64,000 bases of DNA from Micromonospora sp. LH3U1 (GTDB lineage: Bacteria > Actinomycetota > Actinomycetes > Mycobacteriales > Micromonosporaceae). A model generated the notes under the pieces. That model saw only the letters and a list, made by a program, of their open reading frames with translations, searched no databases and had not been told where the DNA came from. The stretch covers positions 2,232,001 through 2,296,000 of the forward strand of contig NZ_CP116936.1 of NCBI RefSeq assembly GCF_028475105.1, written 5' to 3'. Positions 47,201 to 56,981 of this stretch are shown here, piece by piece. Position 1 is the stretch's first letter, and every line of letters starts with the position of its first letter. Made by a program: the position numbers and the translations under genes.

Positions 47201-47596
47201 TCAGGGATCCTCGGGCATGCGGTCGGTCTCCGCCACTGTCGCTCGGACCTTACGCAGGGTGGCGTCGGGCGCGCGGATCGCGGCACGCCAATGGTCCAGC
47301 GTCCGGGTGAGCACCCGGACCACGAACTGCAACTGGTTGACCTGCTCGCGGAGCACACCCAGCTCGGATCGTGCGTTGAGCGCCTCGCCCTCCAACTGGG
47401 TGATCCGAGTCTGCAACGGCTGGACCAGGGTGAGAGCGGCCTCGGTGAGGGTGTCGGCCGCGTCGGCCTTGAACTTGCCCCGCTGCACCACCACGGTCGC
47501 GATCGCGGCCAGGCCGGTGCCTCCACCGAGGATGCCGAGCACACTGAGCGCCACCTGCACCCAGGGCGGTGCGGCGGGCGCCGGGGAGGTATTCAC
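47201..47596 (-). CDS. Small membrane protein with coiled coil
   Basis: A protein of 131 residues: one helix at about 12-32 ('WVQVALSVLGILGGGTGLAAI'), then a long amphipathic coiled coil (about 45-110, 'LTLVQPLQTRITQLEGEALN') and a charged tail. The GTG at 47596 overlaps the upstream gene's stop (GTGA), so it is co-translated with it. The single helix plus coiled coil looks like a small scaffold or phage accessory protein; no family is assigned. Confidence 0.7.
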   Translation of the reverse strand: MNTSPAPAAPPWVQVALSVLGILGGGTGLAAIATVVVQRGKFKADAADTLTEAALTLVQPLQTRITQLEGEALNARSELGVLREQVNQLQFVVRVLTRTLDHWRAAIRAPDATLRKVRATVAETDRMPEDP

Positions 47597-48069
47597 GTGA
47601 CACCTGCCTGCAGCTGTTCGTAGTTCACAGATTCGCAGGCCCGGGCCAGGCGTTGCAGGTCGACGGCGATCTGCGCGGCCCGCCAGAGCGACCCGACCGA
47701 CACTGCCACGACGAACGACGCCGCGGCGACGGATTGTCGGCCCGACACGGCCACCATGGCCACCGCGTACATGCCGGTGATCGTGCCGAGCATCAGGACC
47801 GACGCGAGTTCGACGCCGAGCCCGGTGGAGAGCCGACCGGGCCACAGGATGCCCAGCAGCCCGCCCACACCCACCGCGATCAGACCCACCTTCCAGGCGA
47901 TCTGGATCGGCACGGGCATGGACGTCTGAACGGAGGTTGGTCGGACATCGAGGGTCAACATCAGAATGCCGCAGACGGGTGCCGCGGCCAGGACTGCCAC
48001 CTCGTACGGCTGGCGCTGGGACCGGAAACGTAGGTGCCCCACGGTAACTCCCTGGTCGAGGACCGTCAT
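47593..48069 (-). CDS. Four-helix membrane protein, partner of the coiled-coil protein
   Basis: A protein of 158 residues with four predicted membrane helices ('VAVLAAAPVCGILMLTL', 'IAWKVGLIAVGVGGLLGIL', 'ELASVLMLGTITGMYAVAM', 'VAAASFVVAVSVGSLW') and a C-terminal soluble helix with two cysteines. The start is ATG 48069. It is the first gene of a two-gene unit with a 4-base overlap. Size and pairing recall phage holin-region genes, but no other phage gene is nearby, so that is only a guess. Confidence 0.7.
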   Translation of the reverse strand: MTVLDQGVTVGHLRFRSQRQPYEVAVLAAAPVCGILMLTLDVRPTSVQTSMPVPIQIAWKVGLIAVGVGGLLGILWPGRLSTGLGVELASVLMLGTITGMYAVAMVAVSGRQSVAAASFVVAVSVGSLWRAAQIAVDLQRLARACESVNYEQLQAGVT

Positions 48070-48413
48070 CCAGCAGCGGCCGGTGGGCCGTTGCCGTTCG
48101 GTGGGTCGCGACCGTGGTGCGGCGGTCCGTGCGGCGAAGCCCGATGGTGGGGTGCGGGGTGGACGGTCGTTGGTCGAGGAGGTTAAGCGACTGGCCGTCG
48201 TTGGCTGGCCGATATCTGCCTGTGTATCACCGATGACCGGTTGTCGTCCACCTGGCGTGACGTCGCATTACCGCAGGTCAGAGCCCATCAGGAGTGGCCG
48301 GCGTGTGCAAAGTTGGGCGCAGCGCGGCGACCCGGTCGCACCGACACCTCAGTGACAGTGAGTGTCAGATTTATTGCTGAGGGTGATATCGATGCGATCG
48401 GGCCGCCGACCGG
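48070..48413. other. Non-coding region upstream of the membrane-protein pair
   Basis: This 344-base region carries the promoter of the leftward pair and the end of the leftward hydrolase gene's transcript. A short inverted repeat TGACA-gtgag-TGTCA (48353-48367) is followed by an AT-richer patch. I see no convincing gene or RNA. Confidence 0.4.
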
Positions 48414-49292
48414 TCAACGGGCGAGCAGGGCGCGCAGCGCCCGGACCACCTCGGCCGGCGCCTCCTCCGCCATGAAGTGCCCACAGGTGACGGTCCGGTG
48501 CTCCAGATCGGGAGCCCAGGCCCGCCAGACCGCGGCCGCGTCGTAGCCCAGCGCCGCGCCCCAGTCCTGCTGAAGCACGGTCACCGGCATGCGCAGGCGA
48601 CTGCCGGCCGCCCGGTCCGCGGTGTCGTGGGCGACGTCGATCCCGGCCGACGCCCGATAGTCGGCAACGATCGAGGTGACCGCGTTCCGGGACGCGCGCA
48701 GGTACACCGCCCGCACGTCCGCCGGCAGGGCCTCCGGATCACGCGTCCAGACGTCCAGGAAGTAACCGAAGAAGGCGTCCGGGCTGGCGCCGATCAGCTC
48801 CTCGGGCAGGCCGGGCGGCTGCGCCATCAGGTACAGGTGAAACGCGACCGCGGCGGTGGTGCCGTTCAGCACGTCCCACATGTCCAGGGTGGGCAGCACG
48901 TCGAGCAGGGCGAGCTGGCTGATCGCCGCCGGATGGTCGAGTCCGGCCCGGAACGCGACCAGGGCACCCCGGTCGTGCCCGGCCAGCGCGAACCGCTCGT
49001 GGCCGAGCGCGCCGGCCAGCGCCACGATGTCGGCGGCCATGGTGCGCTTGGCGTACCCGCTGCCGTCGGTGTCGAGGGGCTTGTCGCTGTCGCCGTAGCC
49101 GCGCAGGTCGGGGCAGATGACCGTGTGGTCCGCGGCGAGGTCGGCCGCGACGTGCCGCCACATGAGGTGGGTCTGCGGAAAGCCGTGCAGCAGCACGATC
49201 GCCGGCCCGGAGCCGCCCACGGCGGCGTTGAGCGTCACACCGTCGGCGACGGTCACGCGCCGGTAGTCGAATCCGTTGATCCTGGGGTCCAC
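48414..49292 (-). CDS. Haloacetate dehalogenase-like alpha/beta hydrolase
   Basis: A protein of 292 residues. The nucleophile elbow 'AGHDRGA' carries an aspartate (D107), as in haloacetate dehalogenases and epoxide hydrolases, not serine. Other family features are the oxyanion stretch 'LLHGFPQTHLMW', 'CPDLRGYGDSDKP' with the R-x-x-x-S region of fluoroacetate dehalogenase, and the catalytic histidine in 'VTCGHFMAEEAP' (about 272). It probably hydrolyses a C-halogen or epoxide bond in the cytoplasm. GTG 49292 follows GGAAGG at 6 bases. It is divergent from the SARP regulator gene. Confidence 0.85.
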   Translation of the reverse strand: MDPRINGFDYRRVTVADGVTLNAAVGGSGPAIVLLHGFPQTHLMWRHVAADLAADHTVICPDLRGYGDSDKPLDTDGSGYAKRTMAADIVALAGALGHERFALAGHDRGALVAFRAGLDHPAAISQLALLDVLPTLDMWDVLNGTTAAVAFHLYLMAQPPGLPEELIGASPDAFFGYFLDVWTRDPEALPADVRAVYLRASRNAVTSIVADYRASAGIDVAHDTADRAAGSRLRMPVTVLQQDWGAALGYDAAAVWRAWAPDLEHRTVTCGHFMAEEAPAEVVRALRALLAR

Positions 49293-49429
49293 GGAGAACC
49301 TTCCTGGTGAGCAGTGCCGGCTGGGGCAGTTGCCGTCGCCGTCGTACGTCGTCGAGCCTGCCCGTTGGTGATCAGCAGGTGGTCAGCGTCGAATCAGTGC
49401 GGGCCGACCGACCCGCCTAGATTGGTGTC

Positions 49430-52400
49430 ATGACCAGGCAGCCGGCGGCACCGGTCGCGGTGACCTTCGGCGTACTCGGGCCGGTGATCGCCGCGACCGA
49501 ACGTGGCCCGGTCCCGCTCCGGGGGCACCGGCAGCGCCTGGTGCTGGCCCGGCTGTTGATCGCGCACGGTCGGGTGGTGCCGGTGGATCGTCTCGTCGAC
49601 GACCTGTGGGAGGTCCCGCCGGACGGCGCGGTGGGCGCGATCCGGACCTTCGTCGCCGACCTGCGCCGGGCACTGGAGCCCGATCGACCACCCCGGCAGC
49701 CACCCCGGGTCCTGGTCACCGAGCCACCCGGGTACGTGTTGCGGGCCGTCCCGGACGCGGTGGACGCCGGACAGTTCGAGGCGGCCGTCGGCGCGGCAGG
49801 CCAGCTCTTGGCGGCGGGACGTCCCGCGCCGGCCCTGACCGCGCTGGACGGGGCACTCGGGCTCTGGCGCGGACCCGCGTACGCCGACTGCGTCAACGAG
49901 GCCTGGGCGGTCGCGGAGATCAACCGATTGGACGAGCTGCGGATGCTCGCCGTCGAGCGGCGGGCGGAGGCGCTGTTGGCGTTGGGTCGGCCGGACGAGG
50001 CCGCAGCCGACCTACCGGCCCACCTGGCCAGCTATCCGCTGCGCGAGGACGCCTGGCGGCTCCTCGCGGTGGCCCGGTACCGCGCCGGTCGGCAGGGCGA
50101 CGCCCTGGCCGCGCTGCGTACGGCCCGGGACGTCCTGGTGAGCGAGCTGGGCGTGGACCCGGGGCCTGAGCTGCGGCGGCTGGAAGCCGACATCCTGGCC
50201 CAGGCCCCGCACCTCAGTCCACCCCTCGAAGGCGCCGCCACCCCCAGCCTCGCGCGACCTGTGCGACCCGTCGGGCCGGGTTCGACGGGGCAGCGTCCGT
50301 TCGTCGGCCGCGACGCGGAGCTGGACCGGCTGCGGCGGGCCGCCGAGGCCGCGTCCCGACGCCAGCAGCCCACCCTCGCCCTGCTCAGCGGTGACCCGGG
50401 CGCCGGCAAGACCGCGATGGCCGAGACCCTGACCCAGCAGCTCGCCGCCGATGGCTGGACCACGGCGTGGGGACGCAGCCCGGAATACGAGGGCGCCCCG
50501 GCTGCCTGGCCGTGGACCCAGGTCACCGACGCGCTCACTGGGCCGGCGGACGCCGTGGAAGCCGTCGAGCAGCCCGGCGGCTCGGCTGACCCCGCCGGGA
50601 CCCGGTTCCGCCGGCACCGCGCGGTGGCGTCGCTGGTCTCGGCGGTCGCCGACCGGGGGCCGGTGCTACTGGTCCTCGACGACCTGCACCGCGCCGACGG
50701 TGACACCCTGGACCTGCTGACCGCCCTGCTCACCGGCCCGCAGCCGGCCACCGGTCCGGTGCTGATCCTCGGCACCTACCGGGCCACCGAGATCAGCCCG
50801 GAGCTGACCGCAGCCCTGGCACGCGCCGCCGGGTTGGAGCCGATCCGGGAGTATCTCGCCGGCCTGTCCGCGCCGGCGACCGGCGAGTTGGCCCGCGCCG
50901 TCGCCGGGGCGGACCTGGCCCCGGGCACCGCCCAGTTGATCCACCACCGCAGCGGTGGCAACCCGTTCTTCGTCCGCGAGCTGGCCCAGTTGTACGCAAG
51001 TGAGGGGGAGCCGGCACTGGCCGCGGTGCCGCCCGGGGTGCGCGACGTGATCCGGCACCGGTTGGCACAGCTGCCCGCGCCGACCCGTACCGTGCTGCGG
51101 CAGGCAGCCGTGCTCGGCCGGGACCTCGACCCGGAGGTGCTCAGCGCGCTGGCCGGTGATCCGTCGGCTGTGCTGGACGCCGTGGACCGCGCACTGCAGG
51201 CCGGATTCCTCACCGAGCGGGAGACCGACGGCCGGCTGCGCTTCACCCACATCCTGGTCCGCGACACGCTCTACGCCGACCTGTCCGCGCCGCGCCGCGC
51301 CGCCTGGCACGCGGCCGTCGCCGAGGTGCTGCGGCACCGCGAACCCATCGATCCCGCCGCCCTCGCGCACCACCTGCTCCGCGCAGGTGGACCGGTCGCT
51401 GCCGGTCGCGCTGCGGCGTACGCCCGCACGGCCGCCGAGCGCGCCGAACGGGGCGGCAACCCGCACGAGGCGGCCCGCCTGTGGGGGCAGGCGATCGACG
51501 CGTACGACCGTGCCGGTGGGGTCGAGCAGCGCGAGCGGTTGACCGCGCTGCTGGGCCTGGGGCGCGCGCTGGCGGTGACGGGCCGGCTGGCCGAGGCGCG
51601 GCGGCGGCGGGCCGAGGCGATCGCCGCCGCCGAGTCCGTCGGCGATCCCCTGCTGATCGAGGAGGTGCTGGCGGGCTTCGACGTGCCCGCCATCTGGACG
51701 CGCAACGACGACGATCTGCTCTCCGGGCACATCGTCCGGGCCGCCGAGCACGCCCTGACCGCTCTCGGCTCGACCGGCTCGGCGCAGCGCAGCAGGCTGC
51801 TGAGCACCCTCGCGCTGGAGTTGCGCGGCACCACCACCGACCGTGGCCGAGATGCGGCGAACGAGGCCGAGACGATCGCCCGGACCGTCGACGACCCCGG
51901 GCTGCTGGCGTTCGCGCTCAACGCCCGCTTCATGCACGCCTTCCCACGCGTCGGTCTGGCCGGTGCGCGGGCCCGGATCGGCGCCGAACTCGTCGACCTG
52001 GCCGCCCGGCACCAGTTGGTGACCTTCGAGGTGCTCGGCCACCTCATCCTGGTCCAGGCAAACTGCGCGCTGGCCGACCGGCCCGGCGCCGACGCGCACG
52101 CCCGCGCCGCCGATCGCCTCGCCGAACGGTACGAGCTGCCGTTGGTCGGCGTCTTCACCCGGTGGTATGCCGCACTGCGCCTGGCGCTGGACGGCGAGTC
52201 GGCCGCGGCGGCGGACGCGTACCGGGCGGCTGATGAGCGGCTGACCGTCGACGCCATGCCGGGCCTGACCCGCGGGCTGCTCCCGCTCGCCCTGCTCGGC
52301 CTGCGTCTGGCCGAAACCACCGGAGGTGCCGACCAGCCCGTGCCCGTGCCGGACGGTGCGGACTGGGCGGGCCTGGACTGGGGTCCGCACGAGCCGTGGG

Positions 52401-52747
52401 TACGGCCGTTGCTGCTGCTCGCCGCCGACGACCGGGACGCGGCCGCGGCCGCCCTGCGGACTGTGCCGAACGGGCCGCACGATCTGCTGCGGGAGGTGCG
52501 GCTCTGCCTCGTCGGCCGGGCGGCGCGCGCCCTCGGCGACCGGGTCACGATGGAACGGGTCTACGTCGAGCTGCTGCCGGCCGCCGACGAACTGGCCGCC
52601 GGCAGCGGGGTGCTCACCGTGGGCCCGGTGGCCGCGCACCTCGCCGATCTGGCCAGCGCGTTGGGCCGCGACGAGGAGGCGGCCGGGCACCGTCGTACGG
52701 CCCGCGCGGTCACCGACCGGGCCCGCGCCGCCGCCTCCTCGTCCTGA
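49430..52747 (+). CDS. SARP-like regulator with BTAD and AAA domains
   Basis: A protein of 1105 residues. The N-terminal OmpR-type winged helix (about 10-100, 'VPLRGHRQRLVLARLLIAHG') and the bacterial transcriptional activation domain (about 105-250) are those of SARP/AfsR-type regulators. Then comes an AAA_16 ATPase with 'GDPGAGKTA' (K327) and 'VLLVLDDLHRADGDTLDLL', and a TPR-like helical C-terminal half. These large proteins activate secondary-metabolism or other genes. TAGATT sits 6 bases before ATG 49430 and there is no ribosome site, so the mRNA is leaderless. The direct targets are not evident from the neighbours. Confidence 0.88.
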   Translation: MTRQPAAPVAVTFGVLGPVIAATERGPVPLRGHRQRLVLARLLIAHGRVVPVDRLVDDLWEVPPDGAVGAIRTFVADLRRALEPDRPPRQPPRVLVTEPPGYVLRAVPDAVDAGQFEAAVGAAGQLLAAGRPAPALTALDGALGLWRGPAYADCVNEAWAVAEINRLDELRMLAVERRAEALLALGRPDEAAADLPAHLASYPLREDAWRLLAVARYRAGRQGDALAALRTARDVLVSELGVDPGPELRRLEADILAQAPHLSPPLEGAATPSLARPVRPVGPGSTGQRPFVGRDAELDRLRRAAEAASRRQQPTLALLSGDPGAGKTAMAETLTQQLAADGWTTAWGRSPEYEGAPAAWPWTQVTDALTGPADAVEAVEQPGGSADPAGTRFRRHRAVASLVSAVADRGPVLLVLDDLHRADGDTLDLLTALLTGPQPATGPVLILGTYRATEISPELTAALARAAGLEPIREYLAGLSAPATGELARAVAGADLAPGTAQLIHHRSGGNPFFVRELAQLYASEGEPALAAVPPGVRDVIRHRLAQLPAPTRTVLRQAAVLGRDLDPEVLSALAGDPSAVLDAVDRALQAGFLTERETDGRLRFTHILVRDTLYADLSAPRRAAWHAAVAEVLRHREPIDPAALAHHLLRAGGPVAAGRAAAYARTAAERAERGGNPHEAARLWGQAIDAYDRAGGVEQRERLTALLGLGRALAVTGRLAEARRRRAEAIAAAESVGDPLLIEEVLAGFDVPAIWTRNDDDLLSGHIVRAAEHALTALGSTGSAQRSRLLSTLALELRGTTTDRGRDAANEAETIARTVDDPGLLAFALNARFMHAFPRVGLAGARARIGAELVDLAARHQLVTFEVLGHLILVQANCALADRPGADAHARAADRLAERYELPLVGVFTRWYAALRLALDGESAAAADAYRAADERLTVDAMPGLTRGLLPLALLGLRLAETTGGADQPVPVPDGADWAGLDWGPHEPWVRPLLLLAADDRDAAAAALRTVPNGPHDLLREVRLCLVGRAARALGDRVTMERVYVELLPAADELAAGSGVLTVGPVAAHLADLASALGRDEEAAGHRRTARAVTDRARAAASSS

Positions 52748-52860
52748 CCGCCGCCCACTGCCCGCGGCGACTTGCCGGTTTCCGTCGGAACCCGCGGGTG
52801 GGTGCGGTCAGATGGAACCACCGGCGCGTCCACCGCCGGCCACGGTTCGAGGGGGTACGC

Positions 52861-54435
52861 GTGGAGGCGCTCGTCCTGATCGTGGTGCTGGGCGTCACCG
52901 TCCTGGTCGGCACCACCCTCGGTGGTCGGTACCGCGTCGCCCCGCCGGTCCTGCTCATCGCGTTGGGGGTGCTGCTCGGGCTCACGCCGCCGCTGTCCGG
53001 GCTGACCCTGGAACCGGACCTGGTGCTGCTGATCTTCCTGCCGGCGATCCTGTACCGGGAGAGCCTCACCATCAGTTTGCGCGAGATCCGGGCCAACCTT
53101 CCGGTTATCGGGCTGCTCGCCGTGGTGTTGGTGGTGCTCACCATGGTCACGGTGTCGTTCACCGCGCAGGCGTTCGGGGTGAACCCCGCCGCCGCGTGGG
53201 TGCTCGGCGCGGTCCTCGCGCCCACCGACGCCGCCGCGGTCACCGGGCTCGCGAAACGGTTGCCCCGGAAGCTCCTCACCACCCTGCACGCGGAGAGTTT
53301 GATCAACGACGGCACCGCCCTGGTGGTCTTCGCGGTGGCCGTGGGCCTGCTCACCGGGGCCGCGGACTCGGGCGCGCTGGGCATCAGCGAGGAGTTCGTC
53401 GGGGCCAGTGTCGGTGGCGTGCTCGCCGGTCTGCTGGTGGGGGCCGCCGTGGTGCTGATCCGCAAGCGGCTCGACGATCCGCTGCGCGAGGGCGCGCTGA
53501 GTGTGCTGACGCCGTTCGCCGCGTTCCTGCTCGCCGACTCGGTGCACGCCAGCGGTGTGCTCGCGGTGGTGGTCGCCGGCCTGATGCTGTCCTACGCCGG
53601 CCCACGGGTGATCCGCGCCCGGTCCCGGGTGCTGGCGTACGCGTTCTGGGACCTGTCCACATTCCTGATCAACGGCGGGCTGTTCGTCCTGCTCGGCACG
53701 CAGATACCCCGGGCGGTGCGGGGCATCTCCAGCACCTCGCCGGGGCGTGCTCTGGTGATCGTGCTGGTGGTCACCGTGGTCGTCCTGGCCACCCGGCTGC
53801 TCTTCATCTACCTCACCGCGGAATCGGCGCGACTGCGGCGCCGCCGGATCGTGGACGACGGCGAAGGTCCCTCAAGCTGGCGGGTGGGGACCGTCGCCGG
53901 CTGGTCCGGTTTCCGGGGCGCCGTGTCGCTCGCCGCCGCCCTGGCCGTCCCGACGGTGACGGTCGCGGGCCGACCGGTCGTCGAACGCGACCTGATCATC
54001 TTCGTCACCGCACTGGTTATCGTGCTGATCATGCTGATCCAGGGCACCACCCTGCCGCTGGTGGTGCGCTGGGCGGGACTGGTTGGTGACCCCGAACGCG
54101 TCGACGAGGCCCGCAGTGCCCGGCGACGGGCCACCGAGGTGGGCCTGACCGCGCTGCCCCAGGTCGCCGCCGAGGTCGGCGCCCAGACGGACGCGGTGCG
54201 TCGGCTGCAAGACGAGTACCAACGGCACCTGGAGGACCTCAACGAGAACGGCGGGAGTACCGCCGAGGAGCGCCGGCTGGAACGCCGGCTGCGCCTCGGG
54301 GTCCTCGCCCACAAGCGGCGGGAGGTCACCCGACTGCGGGACAACCGGGAAATCGACGACCTCGTGCTGCAAGAGCTCCAGGCCGCGCTGGACAACGAGG
54401 AGATCCGGCTGCTGGGACGCGGGCCCAACGACTGA
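52861..54435 (+). CDS. CPA1-family Na+/H+ antiporter
   Basis: A protein of 524 residues with about 12 helices. The conserved transport-site stretch reads 'LAPTDAAAVTGLAKRLPRK' (D123) and is followed by 'HAESLINDGTALVVF', both hallmarks of NhaP/CPA1 antiporters. Residues 415-524 form a soluble, charged, coiled-coil-like tail. It exchanges Na+ or K+ for protons for pH and salt balance. GTG 52861 follows 'cgaggggg'; a longer frame upstream overlaps the SARP gene and was rejected. It converges on the ABC operon with a 20-base gap. Confidence 0.9.
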   Translation: MEALVLIVVLGVTVLVGTTLGGRYRVAPPVLLIALGVLLGLTPPLSGLTLEPDLVLLIFLPAILYRESLTISLREIRANLPVIGLLAVVLVVLTMVTVSFTAQAFGVNPAAAWVLGAVLAPTDAAAVTGLAKRLPRKLLTTLHAESLINDGTALVVFAVAVGLLTGAADSGALGISEEFVGASVGGVLAGLLVGAAVVLIRKRLDDPLREGALSVLTPFAAFLLADSVHASGVLAVVVAGLMLSYAGPRVIRARSRVLAYAFWDLSTFLINGGLFVLLGTQIPRAVRGISSTSPGRALVIVLVVTVVVLATRLLFIYLTAESARLRRRRIVDDGEGPSSWRVGTVAGWSGFRGAVSLAAALAVPTVTVAGRPVVERDLIIFVTALVIVLIMLIQGTTLPLVVRWAGLVGDPERVDEARSARRRATEVGLTALPQVAAEVGAQTDAVRRLQDEYQRHLEDLNENGGSTAEERRLERRLRLGVLAHKRREVTRLRDNREIDDLVLQELQAALDNEEIRLLGRGPND

Positions 54436-54455
54436 ACGCCTACTGCCCGCGCGGA

Positions 54456-55199
54456 TCAGAGCACCTGGTCGAGGAACCGGCGAAGCCGGGGATGCTCGGC
54501 CCGCTCGAAGATCGCCTCCGGAGGGCCAGCCTCCAACACCACGCCCCGGTCCATGAAGGCGACGGTGTCGGCGACCTGCCGGGCGAAGCCCATCTCGTGG
54601 GTGACCACCACCATGGTCATGCCCGCGGCGGACAGGTCGGCCATCACCCCGAGCACGCCCTTGACCAGTTCCGGATCGAGCGCCGAGGTGGCCTCGTCGA
54701 AGAGCATCACCTCGGGCCGCAGCGCCAGTGCCCGGGCGATCGCCACCCGCTGCTGCTGACCACCGGAGAGCTGCGCCGGCCGCGCGTCGGCCTTGGCGGC
54801 CAACCCCACCAGCTCCAGTTGGGCCCGGGCGACGGCCTCCGCCTCGTCCTCGCCGAGCTTGCGGAGCCGGCGCAGTGCGAGGGTGACGTTGCGCAGCACG
54901 CTCATGTGCGGGAAGAGGTTGAACTGCTGGAAGACCATCCCCACCCGCTGCCGCAGCGCGTCCGGGTCGTCGCCCCGCACGCTGCGCCCGTCCAGCAACA
55001 CGTCGCCGCGGTCCGGCTCGATCAGCCGGTTGATGGTGCGCAGCAGGGTGGACTTGCCCGACCCGGACGGGCCGATCACGCAGGCCGTCGCGCCGCGCGG
55101 CACCGTGAGGTCGACGCCGCGCAGCACCCGGTTCGGCCCGAAGGCGAGGTGCACGTCGCGGACGTCGAGGCTGACCGAGGTGGTCGTGGCAGTGGTCAT
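54456..55199 (-). CDS. Polar amino-acid ABC transporter ATP-binding protein
   Basis: A protein of 247 residues: Walker A 'GPSGSGKST' (43-51), '[16 protein letters not shown]' at the Q-loop, signature '[15 protein letters not shown]', Walker B '[14 protein letters not shown]'. This is the PAAT group (GlnQ/TcyC-like), which imports amino acids. ATG 55199 overlaps the permease stop (ATGA). It is the last gene of a binding protein-permease-ATPase operon headed by the leader peptide. Confidence 0.92.
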   Translation of the reverse strand: MTTATTTSVSLDVRDVHLAFGPNRVLRGVDLTVPRGATACVIGPSGSGKSTLLRTINRLIEPDRGDVLLDGRSVRGDDPDALRQRVGMVFQQFNLFPHMSVLRNVTLALRRLRKLGEDEAEAVARAQLELVGLAAKADARPAQLSGGQQQRVAIARALALRPEVMLFDEATSALDPELVKGVLGVMADLSAAGMTMVVVTHEMGFARQVADTVAFMDRGVVLEAGPPEAIFERAEHPRLRRFLDQVL

Positions 55200-55978
55200 C
55201 GCCGGTCTCCTTCGGTCGCGGCGGGCAGCGCCGACGCGAAGTCGTCCTCGTCCTCGTCCGTCGGCGCGGTGGCCGGCCGACCGTTGCGCAGCCGCCGGTC
55301 GATCCAGTTGACGACGTGCGTCAGCGGGACGGTCAGCGCCAGGTAGAAGAGGCCGGCCAGCAGCAGCGCGGACTCGTTGCCGGTGGTGGCCGCGTAGTCC
55401 TGCCCGATCCGGAACAGCTCCCGCTGGCTGGCCACCAGGCCGAGGAAGTAGACCAGGCTGGAGTCCTTGATCAGCGCGATGAGCTGGTTCACCCAGGCCG
55501 GCAGCACCCGTCGGATGCCCTGCGGAATGATCACCAGGCGCATCGCGTCGGGCCAGGAGAAGCCGAGAGCACGGGCGCCCTCCAACTGGGCGGCCTCCAC
55601 CGACTGGATGCCGGAGCGGAAGATCTCCCCCATGTACGCCGCCGCGATCAGCGACAGCGCCAGAATCCCCAACGGGTAGGGGTCGGGGCCCCAGACCTGC
55701 ATGCCCAGTGGGGCCAGACCGACGCCGATCAGCAGGATCGTCGCCGCGGCCGGCAGCCCCCGGAACACGTCGGTGTAGACCCGCGCCGGCCAGCGCAGCC
55801 ATCGGCTGCGGGAGATCCCGGCGACGGCCAGCAGCAGACCCAGCACCGAGCCGAGCAGGGCGGCGGAGACCGCCAGGATCAGCGTGTTCGGCAACCCGAC
55901 GGTCAGCATCTCGGGCAGCGCCTCGCGCATCGCGTCCCAGTCGAAGAACGTCTCCCACAGGGTGCTCAACGGATCCAT
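55196..55978 (-). CDS. Polar amino-acid ABC transporter permease
   Basis: A protein of 260 residues of the His/Glu/Gln/Arg transport-system type, with five helices. The EAA loop is recognisable as '[19 protein letters not shown]', followed by '[20 protein letters not shown]' and '[11 protein letters not shown]'. The acidic C-terminal tail 'DEDEDDF' is unusual. It overlaps the ATPase gene by 4 bases and follows the binding-protein gene by 39 bases. Confidence 0.92.
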   Translation of the reverse strand: MDPLSTLWETFFDWDAMREALPEMLTVGLPNTLILAVSAALLGSVLGLLLAVAGISRSRWLRWPARVYTDVFRGLPAAATILLIGVGLAPLGMQVWGPDPYPLGILALSLIAAAYMGEIFRSGIQSVEAAQLEGARALGFSWPDAMRLVIIPQGIRRVLPAWVNQLIALIKDSSLVYFLGLVASQRELFRIGQDYAATTGNESALLLAGLFYLALTVPLTHVVNWIDRRLRNGRPATAPTDEDEDDFASALPAATEGDRR

Positions 55979-56017
55979 CGGTCGCCTCTCCTACCGCCCT
56001 GCTCGCTCGTCACCGGT

Positions 56018-56878
56018 TCAGGACGCGGCCGACGCGGACGCCGACGGCGTCACCGTTCCGCTGCCCGGCTTGAAGTCCGCCGGGATCGGCCGGCCCGGGT
56101 AGTACTGCGCCTGCAACCGGCTCCAGGTGCCGTCCGCGATGACCTCGTCGAGGCCCTTGTTCAGCGCCTCGCGCAGCTTGTCGCTGCCCTTGGCGACCGC
56201 GTACGCGGTCGGTGCCGGGCTGAGCTGCTTGGCAGCCACGGTGATCTTGCCGTTGCTGTCGGTGGCCGACTTCTCGCCGATCTCCGCCGGAGCGATCCAC
56301 GCGTCGGCCGTGCCGGCCTTGAGCTGGTTGATCGCGCCGTTGTAGTCCGGCACCCGCACCGGGTCGAGCTGCTTGCCGGTGGCGTAGTCGTCCTGGACGG
56401 TGCCCTGCACCACCACGACCCGCTTGCCGGTGAGCTGGTCGAAACCGGTGATGGGCGAACCGGCCGGGACGTCCAGGCCGAAGTAGCCGAAGTCGTAGCC
56501 GTTACCGAAGTCGACGGTCTTCTTCCGCGCCTCGGTGATGGTGATCGAGGAGCTGCCGACGTCGAACTTGCGGTTGTTGACCTGGGAGAGCAGCGCGGAA
56601 AAATCGGTGCCGACGAACTCGACCTTGAGGCCGAGCTTGCCGGCCACGGCGGTCAGCAGATCGTTGTCGAAGCCGGTGAACGTGCCGTCCTTGAGGTACA
56701 CGTTCGGCGGGGCGTCGGTCAGCGTGCCGGCCCGCAGCACGCCCGGCTGCGCCAGGCCGTACGGGTTGGCGGTGGCGTCGGACGAGCTGTCGTCGCCGCA
56801 GGCGGTGAGCGCGGTGGCGGCGAGGATCGTGGCCGCGCCCAGGGCGGCGGCGCGGGTCAGGGCAGGAAGGAATCGCAC
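56018..56878 (-). CDS. Amino-acid-binding lipoprotein of the ABC importer
   Basis: A protein of 286 residues. The lipoprotein signal ends in 'LTAC' with C27 as the lipidated residue. The mature part is a family 3 extracellular solute-binding protein (PBP type 2): 'GVLRAGTLTDAPPN', 'FTGFDNDLLTAVAGKLG', 'VGSSSITITEARKKTVDF', 'LTGKRVVVVQGTVQDDYA', 'YNGAINQLKAGTADAW'. The GTG at 56878 is chosen (GGAG 7 bases before it, standard lipoprotein N-terminus); the frame is open further upstream. Substrate class is polar amino acids. The Cys-type leader peptide upstream suggests cystine or another sulfur amino acid. Confidence 0.9.
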   Translation of the reverse strand: MRFLPALTRAAALGAATILAATALTACGDDSSSDATANPYGLAQPGVLRAGTLTDAPPNVYLKDGTFTGFDNDLLTAVAGKLGLKVEFVGTDFSALLSQVNNRKFDVGSSSITITEARKKTVDFGNGYDFGYFGLDVPAGSPITGFDQLTGKRVVVVQGTVQDDYATGKQLDPVRVPDYNGAINQLKAGTADAWIAPAEIGEKSATDSNGKITVAAKQLSPAPTAYAVAKGSDKLREALNKGLDEVIADGTWSRLQAQYYPGRPIPADFKPGSGTVTPSASASAAS

Positions 56879-56908
56879 GGGTGTCTCCGAAAGGGGTCGC
56901 GTCTCGGC

Positions 56909-56952
56909 GCGCACGGGCGTGCGCCGCCGACGGTGCGCCCGATGGGCGTACC
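56909..56952 (-). promoter_or_regulatory. Two adjacent hairpins between leader peptide and binding-protein gene
   Basis: Between the leader stop (56982) and the binding-protein start (56878), one stem pairs 56932-56940 with 56944-56952 (9 bp, one mismatch, 3-base loop). A second pairs 56909-56914 with 56919-56924 (6 GC pairs, 4-base loop). GGCGCAC-type arms of the two could also pair with each other, so alternative folds are possible. This is what an attenuator controlled by leader translation would need, but no folding was computed. Confidence 0.45.
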
Positions 56953-56981
56953 GCTGGGAAGGGTTCGGGAAGAGGGGTGAG

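Noticed and set aside
47201..48069. Prophage region
   Set aside because: Only two small membrane proteins suggest it; no integrase, capsid, terminase, lysin or att repeats are present.
49430..52747. Secondary-metabolite cluster around the SARP regulator
   Set aside because: Neighbours are an antiporter, a hydrolase and an amino-acid transporter; no biosynthetic enzymes are visible.
52748..52860. Hairpin after the SARP gene
   Set aside because: Only 7 bp pair (CCCGCGG/CCGCGGG) with a long loop; too weak to call a terminator.
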